Positions 28,104 through 37,583 are shown, numbered from the stretch's first letter. The stretch is DNA of 64,000 nucleotides from Nonomuraea muscovyensis (GCF_014207745.1 NZ_JACHJB010000002.1:1860001-1924000); one strand, 5' to 3'. The notes: generated from the letters alone by a model not told the origin. Numbers and translations: made by a program.

Positions 28104-29654
28104 TCAGGCGAGCGGGCCGGTGACGGACTCCACGGCCGCCACCACGGAGCCGTCCGCCACCAGGCGGACCGCCGACTCGATCTCCGGCGCCAGGAAGCGG
28201 TCGGGACCGGGCCCCGGCACCGTCTCGCGCAGTGCCCGCACCACGGCGGCCGTGGCCGGCGCCGGGGCGAGCGGCGCGCGCAGGTCGATCGCGCGGGCGG
28301 CGGTGAGCACCTCGACGGCGAGCACGCGGGTGAGCCCGTCGACGGACCTGCGCAGCTTGCGCGCCGCCGACCAGCCCATCGAGACGTGGTCCTCCTGCAT
28401 GGCGGAGCTGGGGATCGAGTCGACGCTCGCGGGCACGGCCAGGCGCTTCAGCTCGGAGACGACGGCCGCCTGGGTGTACTGGGCGATCATGTGGCCGGAG
28501 TCGACGCCCGGGTCGTCGGCCAGGAACGCGGGCAGGCCGTGGTTGCGCGCCACGTCGAGGAACCGGTCGGTGCGGCGCTCCGACATCGAGGCCAGGTCGG
28601 CGGCCACGATCGCGAGGAAGTCCAGCACGTACGCGACGGGAGCGCCGTGGAAGTTGCCGTTGGACTCGACGCGGCCGTCGGCCAGCACGGCCGGGTTGTC
28701 GACGGCGCTGGCCAGCTCCCAGGAGGCGACGTTGGCGGCGTGGGCGATCGTGTCGCGGGCCGCACCGGCCACCTGGGGGGCGCAGCGCAGGGAGTAGGCG
28801 TCCTGAACGCGGGTGCAGGAGCCGGGGTCGCGGTGGCTGTCCATGATCCCGGAGCCGGCCAGGATCCTCGTCATATTGGCGGCGGCGAGGGCCTGGCCCG
28901 GCTGCGGGCGCAGGGCCTGCAGTTCGGGGGCGAAGACGCGGTCGGTGCCCAGGAGCGCCTCGACGCTCATCGCGGCGCTGATGTCGGCGGTCCGGACGAG
29001 CCTGGTCAGGTCGTCGATGGCGAGGATCAGCATGCCGAGCATGCCGTCGGTGCCGTTGATCAGCGCCAGTCCCTCCTTGGCGGCCAGCTCGACGGGCTCG
29101 ACGCCCGCCTGCTTGAGCGCCTCGGCGGCCGAGGTGAGCTCGCCCGACGCGTCGCGGACGACGCCCTCGCCCATGAGGGTGAGCGCGACGTGCGCCAGCG
29201 GTGCGAGGTCGCCGGAGCAGCCGAGACTGCCGTACTCGTGCACAACGGGCGTGATCCCCGCGCTGATGAGCGCCGCGAGGGTCTTGGCGGTGGTCGGCCG
29301 GATGCCGGTGTGGCCGGTGGCGAGCGTGTGCAGGCGCAGCAGCATGAGGGCGCGCACCACCTCCGTCTCCACCTCCGGGCCGCTGCCCGCCGCGTGGGAG
29401 CGGACCAGGGAACGCTGGAGCTGGGCGCGCAGCGCCGGGTCGATGTGCCGGGTGGCGAGCGCGCCGAACCCGGTGGAGACGCCGTAGGCGGGTGTGGGGC
29501 TCTCGGCCAGCTCGTCCACCCGCTGCCGGGCTGCCGAGATCGCCGCGACGGCGTCGTCGGTGAGCTGTACGGGGGCGCCGTGGCGGGCCACCCGGATGAC
29601 GTCGTCGAAGGTCAGGGGCTCTGGGCCGACGTTCACGACTCCGTTGTCGCGCAT
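28104..29654 (-). CDS. hutH: Histidine ammonia-lyase
   Basis: A 516-residue aromatic amino acid lyase that deaminates L-histidine to urocanate, the first step of histidine catabolism. The MIO prosthetic group forms from C146-S147-G148 in GSLGCSGDLAPLAH; actinomycete enzymes use this CSG form in place of ASG. YGVSTGFG near residue 57 carries the catalytic tyrosine. No other hut genes are in the window. An ArsR regulator lies 14 bases upstream on the same strand and may be co-transcribed. Confidence 0.95.
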   Translation of the reverse strand: MRDNGVVNVGPEPLTFDDVIRVARHGAPVQLTDDAVAAISAARQRVDELAESPTPAYGVSTGFGALATRHIDPALRAQLQRSLVRSHAAGSGPEVETEVVRALMLLRLHTLATGHTGIRPTTAKTLAALISAGITPVVHEYGSLGCSGDLAPLAHVALTLMGEGVVRDASGELTSAAEALKQAGVEPVELAAKEGLALINGTDGMLGMLILAIDDLTRLVRTADISAAMSVEALLGTDRVFAPELQALRPQPGQALAAANMTRILAGSGIMDSHRDPGSCTRVQDAYSLRCAPQVAGAARDTIAHAANVASWELASAVDNPAVLADGRVESNGNFHGAPVAYVLDFLAIVAADLASMSERRTDRFLDVARNHGLPAFLADDPGVDSGHMIAQYTQAAVVSELKRLAVPASVDSIPSSAMQEDHVSMGWSAARKLRRSVDGLTRVLAVEVLTAARAIDLRAPLAPAPATAAVVRALRETVPGPGPDRFLAPEIESAVRLVADGSVVAAVESVTGPLA

Positions 29655-29668
29655 GGTGCTCTCTCTCG

Positions 29669-30382
29669 CTAAGTAACCGGCGTATGCGATGTTAGCTCCT
29701 TACCGGAGAACAGTGCGGCCAGCCCTCCCCTGCCCTCGTCGGTCAGGGTCACCGTCCTGGGCACCGGACCTCTGGCGTACCAGCCGAGGTCGAACAGCGC
29801 GCTGGTCACGGCCGCGCCGAGCGCCCCGCCGAGGTGGGCCCTGCGCTCGGTCCAGTCGAGGCACTCGGGGGCGAAGCGCCGCCTGGCGCGCCGTGCCGCC
29901 GCCACGTCCACGCCGAGGCGGGCGAACAGCCGCTCCCCCGCGGGCGTGACCACCTCCCCGTCGAGGTGGCCGCCCTCGCGGAGGCTGTCCAGCAGGCCGA
30001 CGCCGGCCCGCCCGGCCAGGTGGTCGTAGCAGGTGCGGGCCTCCTCCAGCAGCCGGGCCTGCCGTGACTGGCGCAGCGACCGCACGGGCGGGCGGGCGCC
30101 GACCCTGGCCAGCACCTCCAGCACCTCGGCCACCTCGTGCCCGGCGAGCCGGTAGTAGCGGTGCCGGCCCTGCCGTACGACGTCGACGAGCCCCCCGTCG
30201 AGCAGGCGGGACAGGTGGGCGCTGGCGGTGGCGGCGCTGACCCCGGCCAGCCGGGCGAGCTCGCCCGCGGCGAGAGCCCGGCCGCCGAGCAGGGACGTCA
30301 GGATCGCCGCCCTGGTGGGGTCGGCGATGAGCGCCGCCACGGGGGCGATGTCGGCGTCGCGTGCGACGTGCTCGGCTGCCAT
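29669..30382 (-). CDS. ArsR-family transcriptional regulator
   Basis: A 237-residue regulator with an N-terminal winged HTH (LARLAGVSAATASAHLSRL, then GRHRYYRL wing) and a C-terminal domain of about 130 residues common in actinobacterial ArsR-like proteins. No cysteine metal motif of the CXC type is seen in the recognition helix, so metal sensing is unlikely. The start ATG at 30382 is preceded by TAGGGT seven bases upstream. It lies 14 bases upstream of hutH, making hutH a candidate target. Confidence 0.85.
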   Translation of the reverse strand: MAAEHVARDADIAPVAALIADPTRAAILTSLLGGRALAAGELARLAGVSAATASAHLSRLLDGGLVDVVRQGRHRYYRLAGHEVAEVLEVLARVGARPPVRSLRQSRQARLLEEARTCYDHLAGRAGVGLLDSLREGGHLDGEVVTPAGERLFARLGVDVAAARRARRRFAPECLDWTERRAHLGGALGAAVTSALFDLGWYARGPVPRTVTLTDEGRGGLAALFSGKELTSHTPVT

Positions 30383-30389
30383 GCCCCCG

Positions 30390-30395
30390 ACCCTA
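30390..30395 (-). promoter_or_regulatory. TAGGGT -10 box of a probable leaderless mRNA
   Basis: On the minus strand TAGGGT precedes the ATG at 30382 by seven bases. Confidence 0.45.
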
Positions 30396-30533
30396 ACGCG
30401 CGGACATTTCGGGCCGCGTCGAAGCGTCCCGCCATCCTGGGCTCCGGGAGGCCGGACGCGGCGCATCGGGCGGGAGGCCCGGACGGCCACCCGGCATCAC
30501 CTGGCACACCCGAGGAGGCCCGCGACCTCCGGT

Positions 30534-30562
30534 TTGGGGACTCGGCCAGGATTCGCTAGAGT
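30534..30562 (+). promoter_or_regulatory. Promoter of the tRNA cluster
   Basis: TTGGGG (30534-30539), a 17-base spacer and TAGAGT (30557-30562) lie 30 bases before the first tRNA. Confidence 0.5.
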
Positions 30563-30592
30563 TCTCTCGTCACCGCATCACGCGGCGGCGAC

Positions 30593-30664
30593 GCGGAAGT
30601 GGCTCAGTGGTAGAGCATCACCTTGCCAAGGTGAGGGTCGCGGGTTCGAATCCCGTCTTCCGCT
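30593..30664 (+). tRNA. tRNA-Gly (GCC)
   Basis: Acceptor GCGGAAG pairs with CTTCCGC. The anticodon stem is TCACC/GGTGA with loop TTGCCAA (anticodon GCC), and the T-arm has GGTTCGAATCC. No encoded CCA. Confidence 0.95.
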
Positions 30665-30679
30665 CGGAGCTTCCGGCTC

Positions 30680-30750
30680 GGTGGAGTGGCCGAGAGGCGA
30701 GGCAGCGGCCTGCAAAGCCGTCTACACGGGTTCGAATCCCGTCTCCACCT
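30680..30750 (+). tRNA. tRNA-Cys (GCA)
   Basis: Acceptor GGTGGAG pairs with CTCCACC. The anticodon loop CTGCAAA gives GCA, and the T-loop is TTCGAAT. Second gene of the Gly-Cys-Val cluster. Confidence 0.95.
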
Positions 30751-30756
30751 CGGCGA

Positions 30757-30828
30757 GGACGATTAGCTCAGCGGGAGAGCGCTTCCCTGACACGGAAGAG
30801 GTCACTGGTTCAATCCCAGTATCGTCCA
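30757..30828 (+). tRNA. tRNA-Val (GAC)
   Basis: Acceptor GGACGAT pairs with ATCGTCC. The anticodon stem is CTTCC/GGAAG with loop CTGACAC (anticodon GAC). Outside acceptor and anticodon it is nearly identical to tRNA-Val(CAC) at 19133. Confidence 0.95.
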
Positions 30829-30834
30829 CCACAC

Positions 30835-30864
30835 GAAGGGCCCCGGTTCACACCGGGGCCCTTC
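30835..30864 (+). terminator. Terminator of the tRNA cluster
   Basis: GAAGGGCCCCGG pairs perfectly with CCGGGGCCCTTC around the loop TTCACA, seven bases after the last tRNA. Confidence 0.85.
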
Positions 30865-30962
30865 GGCGTTCCCGGGCGAGCGATAACCATTGGAATTCCG
30901 TCGGTGCCGGATGCTAGAAAACAGTTTCGATATCACCGGTCCGACCTTCAGGGAGCCCGCCC

Positions 30963-32885
30963 GTGACCGCCAGCAGTTCGGAGTTCTCCGTAGCCGGGCC
31001 GCGCCACAATCGGCGGGGCCCGGTGCGCTGGCTCTGGTCGCACCTGCGCCGCCATCCGCTGCAGCTGCTCGGCTTCCTCGGCGGGTCGGTGGTCATGGTG
31101 GTGCTCAACGCCATGGTGACCGACCTGACCGGCGCCGCGTTCGACGCCGTCCTCGGCCGGCGCGGCGACGCCGCCTCGGCGCTGGGGCTGGTGGCCCTCG
31201 CGCTGCTGGCCATCGTGCTGGCCCGCGGCGTCTTCGACCTGGTCGCCCGGTTGTCGAGCGAGGTCCTGGCCAAGCGGCTGGAGCGCGACGCGCGTGACGA
31301 GCTCTACGTGAGCCTGCTGGGCAAGAGCCAGACCTTCCACAACCGCCAGCGGGTCGGCGACCTGATGGCCCGGGCCGCCAACGACATCCGGCAGCTGTCC
31401 ATCATGATCACTCCAGGGCTCGACCTGATCGTCGACTCCGGGCTCACCGGGCTGGTGCCGCTGTTCTTCATCGGCGCGATAGACCCGCGGCTGCTGCTGG
31501 TGCCGGGCGTGTTCGCGGTCGTGTTCGCGGTCGCCCTGTGGCGCTACATGCGCCGGCTCAACCCGGTGGCGACCCGGATGCGCGAGGAGTTCGGCGACCT
31601 CAACGCGGGTCTCAGCCAGGCCGTGCGCGGCATCGAAGTGATCAAGGTGACCGCGCAGGAGGGGCAGGAGCGGCTGCGGTTCCGCTCGCTGGCGCGCCGC
31701 TACCGTGACTCCTTCGTCCGCAACGGCCTGGTCCAGGCCCGCTACCTGCCCACGCTGCTGTTCGCCGTCACGATGGCGGCGGCGCTGTGGCACGGCCTCC
31801 ACCTGCACGGCACGGGCGCGATCACGCTGGGCGAGCTCGTCTCGTTCATGGGCCTGATGGGCATGCTGGGGTTCCCCACGCAGATGTCCATCTTCACGTT
31901 CTCGCTGGTGCAGATCGGTCTCGTGTCCGCGCGCCGGATCCTCGCCCTCATGACGTCCGACAGCGAGCTGGAGCAGCGGCCCGACGGCCACGCCGCCCCG
32001 ATCAAGGGCGAGATCGTCTTCGACGACGTCACGTTCGGCTACGAGGACGGCGAGCCGGTCATGCGCAACGTGTCGTTCACCGTGCGGCCCGGCGAGACCG
32101 TCGCGATCGTCGGCGAGACGGGGTCCGGCAAGAGCACGCTGACCAAGCTGGTCCCCCGCATCTACGACGTCACCTCGGGCCGGATCCTGGTCGACGGCGT
32201 CGACGTGCGCGAGTGGCGGCTCGACTCGCTGCGTTCGCAGATCTCCACGATCGAGCAGGACATCGTGCTGTTCTCCCGCTCGGTGTCGGAGAACATCGCC
32301 TTCAGCCTCGGCCAGCGGGCCGACCACGAGGCCGTGGTCCGGGCGGCCGAGGACGCGCAGGCGGCCGAGTTCATCGCCGAGCTGGGCGACGGCTACGACA
32401 CGATCATCGGTGAGCGGGGCGTCACCCTGTCGGGCGGGCAGCGCCAACGGCTGGCCATCGCGCGGGCGCTGCTGACCGACCCGGCGATCCTCGTGCTCGA
32501 CGACTCGACCAGCGCCATCGACTCGGCCACCGAAGACCTCATCCAGCAGGCGATCGGCCGCATCCTCGACGGGCGCACCACCTTGCTGATCACCCATCGG
32601 CTGTCGCAGATCAGGTGGGCGGACAAGGTGCTGCTGCTGCGGCGCGGCGAGCTGGTCGACTGCGGCACGCACGACGAACTGCTCACGCGCAGCCCCCTCT
32701 ACCGGCGGATCTTCGCCCACTACGACGAGGTGGACCTCGACCGCGAGCCCCCTGGCAACGGCGGCGAGCAGGCGGCGGGCGACGGTTCGGGAGACGGGGG
32801 CTCCGGCGGAGCCGGGGCCGGGGATGACGGCAGGGTGACGGCCGCGACGAGCGGGCGCTCGGGCGAGCAGGGAGGGGTGGCCTGA
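30963..32885 (+). CDS. ABC exporter half-transporter, degenerate-site subunit
   Basis: A 640-residue half-transporter: six-helix exporter membrane domain (about 30-310) and an ATPase domain with Walker A GETGSGKST near residue 383, signature LSGGQ and H-loop ITHR. The residue after Walker B is Asp (LVLDDSTSAID), not the catalytic Glu, so its own ATP site should be weakly hydrolytic. The C-terminal 45 residues are Gly/Asp-rich and probably disordered. GTG start behind GGGAG. Its stop shares a base with the next start (TGATG), so the two form a heterodimeric exporter of unknown substrate. Confidence 0.92.
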   Translation: MTASSSEFSVAGPRHNRRGPVRWLWSHLRRHPLQLLGFLGGSVVMVVLNAMVTDLTGAAFDAVLGRRGDAASALGLVALALLAIVLARGVFDLVARLSSEVLAKRLERDARDELYVSLLGKSQTFHNRQRVGDLMARAANDIRQLSIMITPGLDLIVDSGLTGLVPLFFIGAIDPRLLLVPGVFAVVFAVALWRYMRRLNPVATRMREEFGDLNAGLSQAVRGIEVIKVTAQEGQERLRFRSLARRYRDSFVRNGLVQARYLPTLLFAVTMAAALWHGLHLHGTGAITLGELVSFMGLMGMLGFPTQMSIFTFSLVQIGLVSARRILALMTSDSELEQRPDGHAAPIKGEIVFDDVTFGYEDGEPVMRNVSFTVRPGETVAIVGETGSGKSTLTKLVPRIYDVTSGRILVDGVDVREWRLDSLRSQISTIEQDIVLFSRSVSENIAFSLGQRADHEAVVRAAEDAQAAEFIAELGDGYDTIIGERGVTLSGGQRQRLAIARALLTDPAILVLDDSTSAIDSATEDLIQQAIGRILDGRTTLLITHRLSQIRWADKVLLLRRGELVDCGTHDELLTRSPLYRRIFAHYDEVDLDREPPGNGGEQAAGDGSGDGGSGGAGAGDDGRVTAATSGRSGEQGGVA

Positions 32886-34708
32886 TGGGCTTCATCATGG
32901 ACGGCCTCGACGCCGAGGACTACGACCGCACCTACAACGACCGCGACCTGCTGCGCCGGATCCTGTCCTACTTCCGGCCCAGGCTCCGCGCGATGACCCT
33001 GGTCGCCGTCATGATCGTGCTGGGCTCGCTCAGCCAGGCCGCCATGCCGTTCCTGGCGAGCGAGGCGGTCGACGCCATCCAGTACGGCACGATCGGCGAC
33101 GTGGGCTGGCAGATCACGCTGGGGCTGCTGCTGGCCGGGGCGCTCGGGTGGGGGTTCAACTTCGTCCGCCAGTGGCAGAGCGCGCGCGTCACCGGTGACG
33201 TCGTGCTGCGGCTCCGGGAGGACGCGTTCGACGCGGTCCTGGATCGGGACCTGTCGTTCTACGACGAGACGCCGTCCGGCAAGATCGTCAGTCGGGTGAC
33301 GTCCGACACCGACGACTTCGCCACGGTGTCCACGCTGACGATGGACCTGATCAGCCAGGTGCTGATGGTGGGCCTCGTGACGATGCTGCTGTTCCTGCGC
33401 AACGTCGAGCTGGCCCTGCTGACCCTGCTCATGGTGCCCGTCATCATGGGCATCGCGCTGCTGTTCCGGCGGGTCGCCCGCACCAGCACCCGCAGGGCGC
33501 AGCGCTCGCTCGGCCGGGTCAACGCCAACCTGCAGGAGACCATGGGCGGCATCACGGTGGCCAAGAACTTCCGCCAGGAGCGGCAGGTCTACGACGAGTT
33601 CCGGCCGATCAACCAGCAGAGCTACCGGGTGACGCTCGGGCAGGGGTTCGTCTTCTCCTCCATCTTCCCCGTGCTCTTCCTGGTGGCGGGGCTCGCGACG
33701 GTCGCTCTAGTGCAGTTCGGCGGCACCCGGGTGCTCGGCGGGAGCCTGTCGGCCGGCGACTGGTACCTCTTCCTGCAGGGTGTGGCGTTGTTCTGGTTCC
33801 CGCTGACGTCCATCGCCGCGTTCTGGTCGCAGTTCCAGCAGGGGCTGTCGGCGTCCGAGCGGGTGTTCGCCCTCATCGACGCCCCGCCACGGGTGGTGCA
33901 GACCGACCCGCAGCCGGTGGGCAGGCTGGCGGGGCGCATCGAGTTCCGGCAGGTGACGTTCGGCTACGTCCCGGGCAGCCCTGTGCTGCGCGACTTCGAC
34001 CTGCTCATCGAGGCCGGGGAGACCGTGGCGCTGGTCGGCCACACCGGTGCCGGCAAGTCGACGCTCAGCAAGCTGATCACCCGGTTCTACGAGTTCCAGG
34101 AAGGGCGGCTGCTCGTCGACGGCCGTGACATCCGCACCCTCGACCTGGGCGGCTTCCGCCGCCAGATCGGCGCGGTGCCGCAGGTGCCGTTCCTGTTCAG
34201 CGGCACGGTCGCCGACAACATCCGTTACCCGCGCCCGGAGGCGAGCGACGAGGAGGTGCTGGCCGCCGCGGCGGCCGTCGGCGGCGGCGACTGGGTCGAC
34301 GCCCTGCCCCACGGCCTGCGCACCGACGTGGGCGAGCACGGCCGCGCCCTGTCCATGGGGCAACGCCAGCTCGTGGCGCTGGCCCGCCTGCTCATCCAGG
34401 ACCCGGCGATCGTGGTGCTGGACGAGGCCACCGCCAGCGTCGACCCGCTGACCGAGGCGCAGATCCAGGAGGGGCTCGACGTGGTGCTGGCGGGCCGCAC
34501 CTCGATCGTCATCGCCCACCGGCTGTCCACGATCGAGCACGTCGACCGGATCATCGTGCTCGACCACGGCCGGGTCGTCGAGGAGGGCGACCATCCCTCG
34601 CTCCTGGCGCGCGGGGGGCGCTACTGCCAGGTGTACAACACCTACTTCCGCCACCAGTCACCGCACTACCGCGCCGGCTCCGGCTTCGTGGCCGTCGGCG
34701 GAGAGTGA
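32885..34708 (+). CDS. ABC exporter half-transporter, canonical-ATPase subunit
   Basis: A 607-residue partner of the preceding gene. It has the six-helix exporter domain, Walker A GHTGAGKST near residue 383, Walker B with catalytic Glu (VVLDEATASVD) and H-loop IAHR. The signature reads LSMGQ in place of LSGGQ. That variant would face the degenerate Walker site of the first subunit, so both defects fall in one composite ATP site, as in known asymmetric heterodimeric exporters. A strong hairpin terminator follows. Confidence 0.92.
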   Translation: MGFIMDGLDAEDYDRTYNDRDLLRRILSYFRPRLRAMTLVAVMIVLGSLSQAAMPFLASEAVDAIQYGTIGDVGWQITLGLLLAGALGWGFNFVRQWQSARVTGDVVLRLREDAFDAVLDRDLSFYDETPSGKIVSRVTSDTDDFATVSTLTMDLISQVLMVGLVTMLLFLRNVELALLTLLMVPVIMGIALLFRRVARTSTRRAQRSLGRVNANLQETMGGITVAKNFRQERQVYDEFRPINQQSYRVTLGQGFVFSSIFPVLFLVAGLATVALVQFGGTRVLGGSLSAGDWYLFLQGVALFWFPLTSIAAFWSQFQQGLSASERVFALIDAPPRVVQTDPQPVGRLAGRIEFRQVTFGYVPGSPVLRDFDLLIEAGETVALVGHTGAGKSTLSKLITRFYEFQEGRLLVDGRDIRTLDLGGFRRQIGAVPQVPFLFSGTVADNIRYPRPEASDEEVLAAAAAVGGGDWVDALPHGLRTDVGEHGRALSMGQRQLVALARLLIQDPAIVVLDEATASVDPLTEAQIQEGLDVVLAGRTSIVIAHRLSTIEHVDRIIVLDHGRVVEEGDHPSLLARGGRYCQVYNTYFRHQSPHYRAGSGFVAVGGE

Positions 34709-34749
34709 TCGCGGTGTGATCGAGGCCCCGGCCCATCGGCGGGCAGCAG

Positions 34750-34779
34750 GCGCCGCCCCGGAGAGGGCCGGGGCGGCGC
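34750..34779 (+). terminator. Terminator of the ABC exporter operon
   Basis: A perfect 12-bp stem, GCGCCGCCCCGG with its complement, around the loop AGAGGG, 42 bases after the second ABC gene. Confidence 0.8.
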
Positions 34780-35325
34780 TCTGCCACGATACGCGGATCC
34801 GCCGCCGCCGACCGCTCACATCGCCCGTCCGGCCACCCCGACTCGACCCACCCACGCCGGTCTCGTCCGACCGTACCGGCCAGGTCCTGCTTTGGGTTCT
34901 GATCTTTGGAGTTCGGGCCGCCTGCCAGGCGGAGGCGCGGCCTGGTAGAGGGCCGGGATTGCGCGTGGAGATCCGGGGGCACTGGCCAGACCGTTCCTTC
35001 CCGTCGGGAAGCGTGGCCCCGTCCGGGGCTCCTGTCAGATGCGGCAGACACACCGGGGAGACTCGCCGGTGGGCCGCCTGGGCACCTTGGCCATGCATGC
35101 GGAGCAAGGACTCGCGCGTCGAGCACGACGCGCTCACCGAACACCCCCAGCAGGATCCACTGGCTGGACCAGATGACCGCGCCGACCAGCAGGAGCGCCA
35201 GCAGCGCGGCGCCGGGCTGCCGAGCGACTCCGGCGCCTCCCGGCACGAGTCGCTCGGCCTGTGCCTGCGTTTCCGTAGGAAGTGGCTGACCGCCTGACAT
35301 GCGCGCCCCGCGTACGGGGCACCGG
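34780..35325 (-). pseudogene. Decayed region with a membrane-protein N-terminal remnant
   Basis: No intact gene is supported here. From an ATG at 35300 reading leftwards, about 70 residues look coding, with a clear hydrophobic helix (ALLALLLVGAVIW). The frame then loses coding character near 35080. The rest (about 34800-35080) has mixed codon signal and no recognisable match. It is most simply a truncated or frameshifted gene. Confidence 0.35.
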
Positions 35326-36507
35326 TCAGGGCCGCAGGCGGTCGCTGATCCGGCAGCCGTGGGGCCGCTCGGGGCGTTCGTTCGTCCAGCCGGCCTCCGG
35401 CGTCCGCGCCTCGTATCGCATGACCGTCCCCTTCGCGAGGCCTTCCACGCTCCCGGCGGCGCTGGAGGTTTCGGCGAGGATGGTTCCGGTCCGCGGGTTG
35501 AGGATGGTGGAGTACCGTTCGGCTACGTCGACACCGCCGAAGTCGGCGGTGAATCCCGTGCTCTTGACGAAGGTGACCGCGATGCCCGAGCGCCCCAGCG
35601 GGTCGGTGACGGAGCCGCCCACGGTGGTGGTCGGCAGCGCGGCGAGAAGGCGGAGGGTGGCCGCCCGGACCGAGGGCTTGACCGGCAGGTCCAGCAGCAC
35701 CCAGGCTCCGCGGAGGAACTCCTCGTAACTCTCCTCCCCCTTCCAGTAGGCCCGGAGTCTCTCCCGCAGCTTGACGGCGTCATCGGGCATCGCCGCGAGG
35801 TCGGTGCGCGTGAGTCCTCCCAGCCATCCGCCGCCGAGCCTGCCGCCGGGCACGATCCCCCGCACGTACTCGCATGCCGGAGCGGTCGTGTGCAGTCGTA
35901 GCTGTTTGCAGTACTGCGCGGGGGTGCCGAGCAGGCACACCCGATGGACCGTGCCTGGAGAGCCGGCCGCCCGCCAGATGCGCTCGTCGGCGGGAGTGGC
36001 GGGCCGGATGGACTGCTCCCGGCTCACCACCTGGGTGGGGTCGCCGGGGTCGCGCGGCTGCCAAAGGTCGGTCCGCGTCGAGTGGAGCACGTTGAACTTC
36101 TTGCCGCCCGCCCGGACTCGGATCAGCCCGTTGCTGAGCAGCGACCTGCGCCAGTAGGCTCCGCTGCCGTCCGGTAGCCGTGCGACGCGGTCCGCCAATC
36201 GGAGCAGGGCATCGTTTCCCCTGGCCGGGACGATTACCGGTGCGGGAACAGCGGTCACGTTCACCATCACCGTGACGACGGCCATGACGACGGCGACTGT
36301 GGCCGCGGCCGCCCCCAGTACCCATCCCCAGGCCAGGCGGCGCCGGCCCGACTTGCTCCGCCGCAACCGGAGCCAGGACAGCCGACGGCGCGCGGGCGGC
36401 GTCGCCACGATCTCCGCAAGCAGGTCGTGGACCCCCTGGCTCAGGCGCGGCTCGGCGGAGCCTGCGGCAGGATCGATGGCCGACATCATGCGGTCGATCG
36501 TGCTCAT
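35326..36507 (-). CDS. CU044_5270-type membrane protein, sigma-factor partner
   Basis: A 393-residue protein with a short cytoplasmic N-terminus (about 1-55), one membrane segment (about 60-85) and a large external domain of the CU044_5270 type. These genes regularly follow ECF sigma factors in actinomycetes. The position, the ATGA overlap with the sigma gene and the single-pass topology suggest a sensor or anti-sigma-like role, which is inferred. No zinc anti-sigma motif (HXXXCXXC) is present in the cytoplasmic part. Confidence 0.8.
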   Translation of the reverse strand: MSTIDRMMSAIDPAAGSAEPRLSQGVHDLLAEIVATPPARRRLSWLRLRRSKSGRRRLAWGWVLGAAAATVAVVMAVVTVMVNVTAVPAPVIVPARGNDALLRLADRVARLPDGSGAYWRRSLLSNGLIRVRAGGKKFNVLHSTRTDLWQPRDPGDPTQVVSREQSIRPATPADERIWRAAGSPGTVHRVCLLGTPAQYCKQLRLHTTAPACEYVRGIVPGGRLGGGWLGGLTRTDLAAMPDDAVKLRERLRAYWKGEESYEEFLRGAWVLLDLPVKPSVRAATLRLLAALPTTTVGGSVTDPLGRSGIAVTFVKSTGFTADFGGVDVAERYSTILNPRTGTILAETSSAAGSVEGLAKGTVMRYEARTPEAGWTNERPERPHGCRISDRLRP

Positions 36508-37055
36508 CGGGTCTCTCCCCTCAGGACGGAGGTCATGTGAAACTCGTCTGTTGTCGCGAGCAACCGGGCCAGCCGCTTGCGGGCCCGGTGCAGACGCAGC
36601 CGGACGGCGGTACTGCTGCAACCCAGTACCTGGGCGATCTGCGGGCCGGTCAGCTGCTCCCAGTAGGTCAGCGCGAGTACCTCCCGCTCCGCCGGGGGCA
36701 ACGTGACGAGCGCGGCGTGGACGGCGTCGGCTCGTGGATGAGCGGACGGCGTCCCCCGACCGGCGGCAAGTTCGTCACGCAGCCGCGAGGCCAGCGCGCT
36801 GCGGCGTGACTTTCCACGCCGGTGGTTGGCCAGGACGCGACGGGCCGCGCCGTACAACCACAGCACGGTGGCTTCCCCGGTGGGGACGTCGTCCAGCCGC
36901 CGCCATGCGACGAGAAAGGTCTCCGCAATCACGTCGGCGATGTCGTCGGGCGACTCGGTACGGCGTAGCGCATAGCGATAGATCGCCGGGTAGTGAGTGA
37001 GATAGAGCGCCTCGAAACGATCGCGCGCGCCGGAGGGCACGCGTGGATCCTGCAC
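36504..37055 (-). CDS. ECF RNA polymerase sigma factor
   Basis: A 183-residue ECF sigma factor. Region 2 includes LYLTHYPAIYRYALRRTE and DIADVIAETFLVAWRRLDDVP; region 4 includes LPPAEREVLALTYWEQLTGPQIAQVLGCS with its HTH. It directs a regulon not visible here. The GTG start at 37055 has a GGAG site six bases upstream. It is translationally coupled to the following membrane partner. Confidence 0.93.
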   Translation of the reverse strand: MQDPRVPSGARDRFEALYLTHYPAIYRYALRRTESPDDIADVIAETFLVAWRRLDDVPTGEATVLWLYGAARRVLANHRRGKSRRSALASRLRDELAAGRGTPSAHPRADAVHAALVTLPPAEREVLALTYWEQLTGPQIAQVLGCSSTAVRLRLHRARKRLARLLATTDEFHMTSVLRGETR

Positions 37056-37289
37056 AGGTGTCTCCTAAGCGAAAGGTGCTGGAACACACCAGCAGGTGTC
37101 CGGCACCCTCGCGAAGTGTTTCATCCCCTGGTCGAAGCCTTACACCGGCGGTGGCTCCGGTCCGGCGCGTTGACCGGCCAACGCCGCGCCCACGCAGGTC
37201 CGCGGGCAGGTCGCCCAGGGTTTGGGCGACGGGCACCTGGAACAGGCCCGACCCTGAGCCTGCCAGCAGGCACCACGCACCGATTGGGC

Positions 37290-37560
37290 GGTTCGGCCCG
37301 TACCCGGAGCGACTGCGAAAGCAGTTGCAGGGGGTGATGTGGCGCTTTCGCACCGGCAGCCGATGGCGGGACATGCCCGAGCAGCACGGGGCCTGGCAGA
37401 CGGTGTAGCACCGGTTCCCGCGGTGGGCCGGGCGGGGCGTCTTCCAGGCCCTGACGGACGGCGTTGGTCGCCGAAGCGGCCTCACGCGAAAAGTGGATCT
37501 GAGTCTGATCAGCGTGGACCCCGTCCGACCGCACCGGCCCGTCCCAGCGTCCGGCCGTGC
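37290..37560 (+). pseudogene. IS5-family transposase remnant
   Basis: Residues LQGVMWRFRTGSRWRDMPEQ and then WQTV, a TAG at 37406-37408, and further HRFPRWAGRGVFQALTD followed by VDLSLISVD match the N-terminal half of IS5-type transposases (typical W-R-TG-WRD-P and DLSL-VD blocks). The TAG stands where Tyr is expected. The first catalytic aspartate survives but the rest is missing. It occupies the gap between the sigma factor and the MFS gene; 37056-37289 shows nothing else. Confidence 0.65.
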
Positions 37561-37583
37561 CGGCTCTGGTCTTCCGCGTCGGG

